Source: Saksenaea vasiformis B4078 (taxonomy: Eukaryota > Mucoromycota > Mucoromycetes > Mucorales > Saksenaeaceae). Taken from it: 12,278 nt of DNA. The position numbers were made by a program, and so were the translations under genes. The DNA lies in NCBI GenBank assembly GCA_000697055.1, contig JNDT01001215.1, forward strand, positions 1 through 12,278, in the 5' to 3' direction. Shown piece by piece: positions 11,845 to 12,278 of this stretch (positions are counted from its first letter, which is position 1; each line of letters starts with the position of its first letter). Below the pieces are notes generated by a model, which saw only the letters and a list, made by a program, of their open reading frames with translations, made no database searches and was not told where the DNA came from.

Positions 11845-12278
11845 CAATAATATGGGCAGAAAGTATTTTACATGATGTTTATTAATTTCGATTTTGGGAG
11901 CATTTCAGTAACGAGTATGCCCTCCACAAGCTTCGATAACTGCCTTGCACCTATCGGGCATCGATGCAATTAAGTTATCACAAACACTCTGTGGGATGGC
12001 TTCCCGTTCTTCCAACAGAGCGGCTTCCAGCTGCTCTGGTTTATGGATTAAGTGTCTCCGCTTTGCCAGACGGCGCTCCAGCTCGTCCCAGAGGTGCTCG
12101 ATAGGATTTAGATCGGGACTTATTGCAGACCAGTCTGGCAAAACGGAGACACGATTCCTCGACTTCCATTTCTTTGTCTTCTTGCTCGTGTGGCAAGGAG
12201 CGTTATCCTCCTGGAAGAGATAACCTCCGCGCTTGTTATTCCTGAGGTATGGCAGCAGGTTCTTCTTCAGGATGTTAA
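11845..12278 (-). mobile_element. Tc1/mariner-superfamily DNA transposon, 3' part, cut by window edge
   Basis: The transposase fragment on the minus strand defines the element. Its outer end probably lies near 11845-11871, where GGGCAGAAAGTATTTTAC resembles the inner part of Tc1-type terminal repeats, but the usual CAGT-type end next to a TA duplication is not evident. The other end lies outside the window, so the terminal repeat cannot be confirmed. Confidence 0.6.
11905..12276 (-). CDS. Tc1-like transposase, C-terminal 123 residues (partial)
   Basis: DDE-type transposase that cuts and reinserts the element at TA sites. The minus-strand frame is open from the window edge to TGA at 11907-11905, with no stop or frameshift. 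It shows the second catalytic Asp in QEDNAPCHTSKKTKKW and the third catalytic residue, Glu, in SPDLNPIEHLWDELERRL. It then ends with the usual Tc1 tail, including a 'MPDRCKAVIEACGGHTRY' block. I count 35 residues between the Asp and the Glu, one more than the 34 of classic Tc1. The N-terminal helix-turn-helix domains and the first Asp lie beyond the window. The intact frame suggests a fairly young copy. Confidence 0.9.
   Translation of the reverse strand, partial: NILKKNLLPYLRNNKRGGYLFQEDNAPCHTSKKTKKWKSRNRVSVLPDWSAISPDLNPIEHLWDELERRLAKRRHLIHKPEQLEAALLEEREAIPQSVCDNLIASMPDRCKAVIEACGGHTRY

Overview
The window looks like nuclear DNA of a fungus, most likely an early-diverging (zygomycete/Mucoromycota-type) lineage. 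Three things point that way. There are two protein genes cut by many very short GT-AG introns (42 to 57 bp). One of them is a plasma-membrane P3A proton ATPase of the fungal/plant kind. A Tc1-like transposase fragment sits at the right edge. The lineage is an inference; no rRNA or other taxonomic marker is present.

Layout. 1-2834: about 2.8 kb without a recognisable gene. It holds weak coding-like stretches near the left end, a small GC-rich island with two UUCG-type hairpins (1851-1914), and, before the first gene, three ACGCGT boxes, a CGG-N6-CCG palindrome and a TATA-like stretch. 2835-5809 (+): a complete six-exon gene for an 817-residue P3A H+-ATPase with all catalytic motifs in place. 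5810-7362: intergenic, with a compact set of overlapping hairpins at 6131-6182 and a TATA-like box at 7117. 7363-11204 (+): a complete eight-exon gene for an 1169-residue tomosyn/Lgl/Sro7-family protein ending in an R-SNARE-like motif. 11205-11844: a strong 3'-flank hairpin and a possible small three-exon gene (84 codons). 11845-12278: the 3' part of a Tc1/mariner-superfamily element on the minus strand, running off the window.

The two main genes lie on the same strand and both act at the plasma membrane. The ATPase generates the proton gradient there. Tomosyn/Sro7 proteins regulate SNARE-driven fusion of the vesicles that deliver membrane proteins. No shared control is shown by the sequence, so the pairing may be coincidence.

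Both gene models were built by hand from donor/acceptor sites and reading phase. Each splice restores a continuous, family-typical protein.
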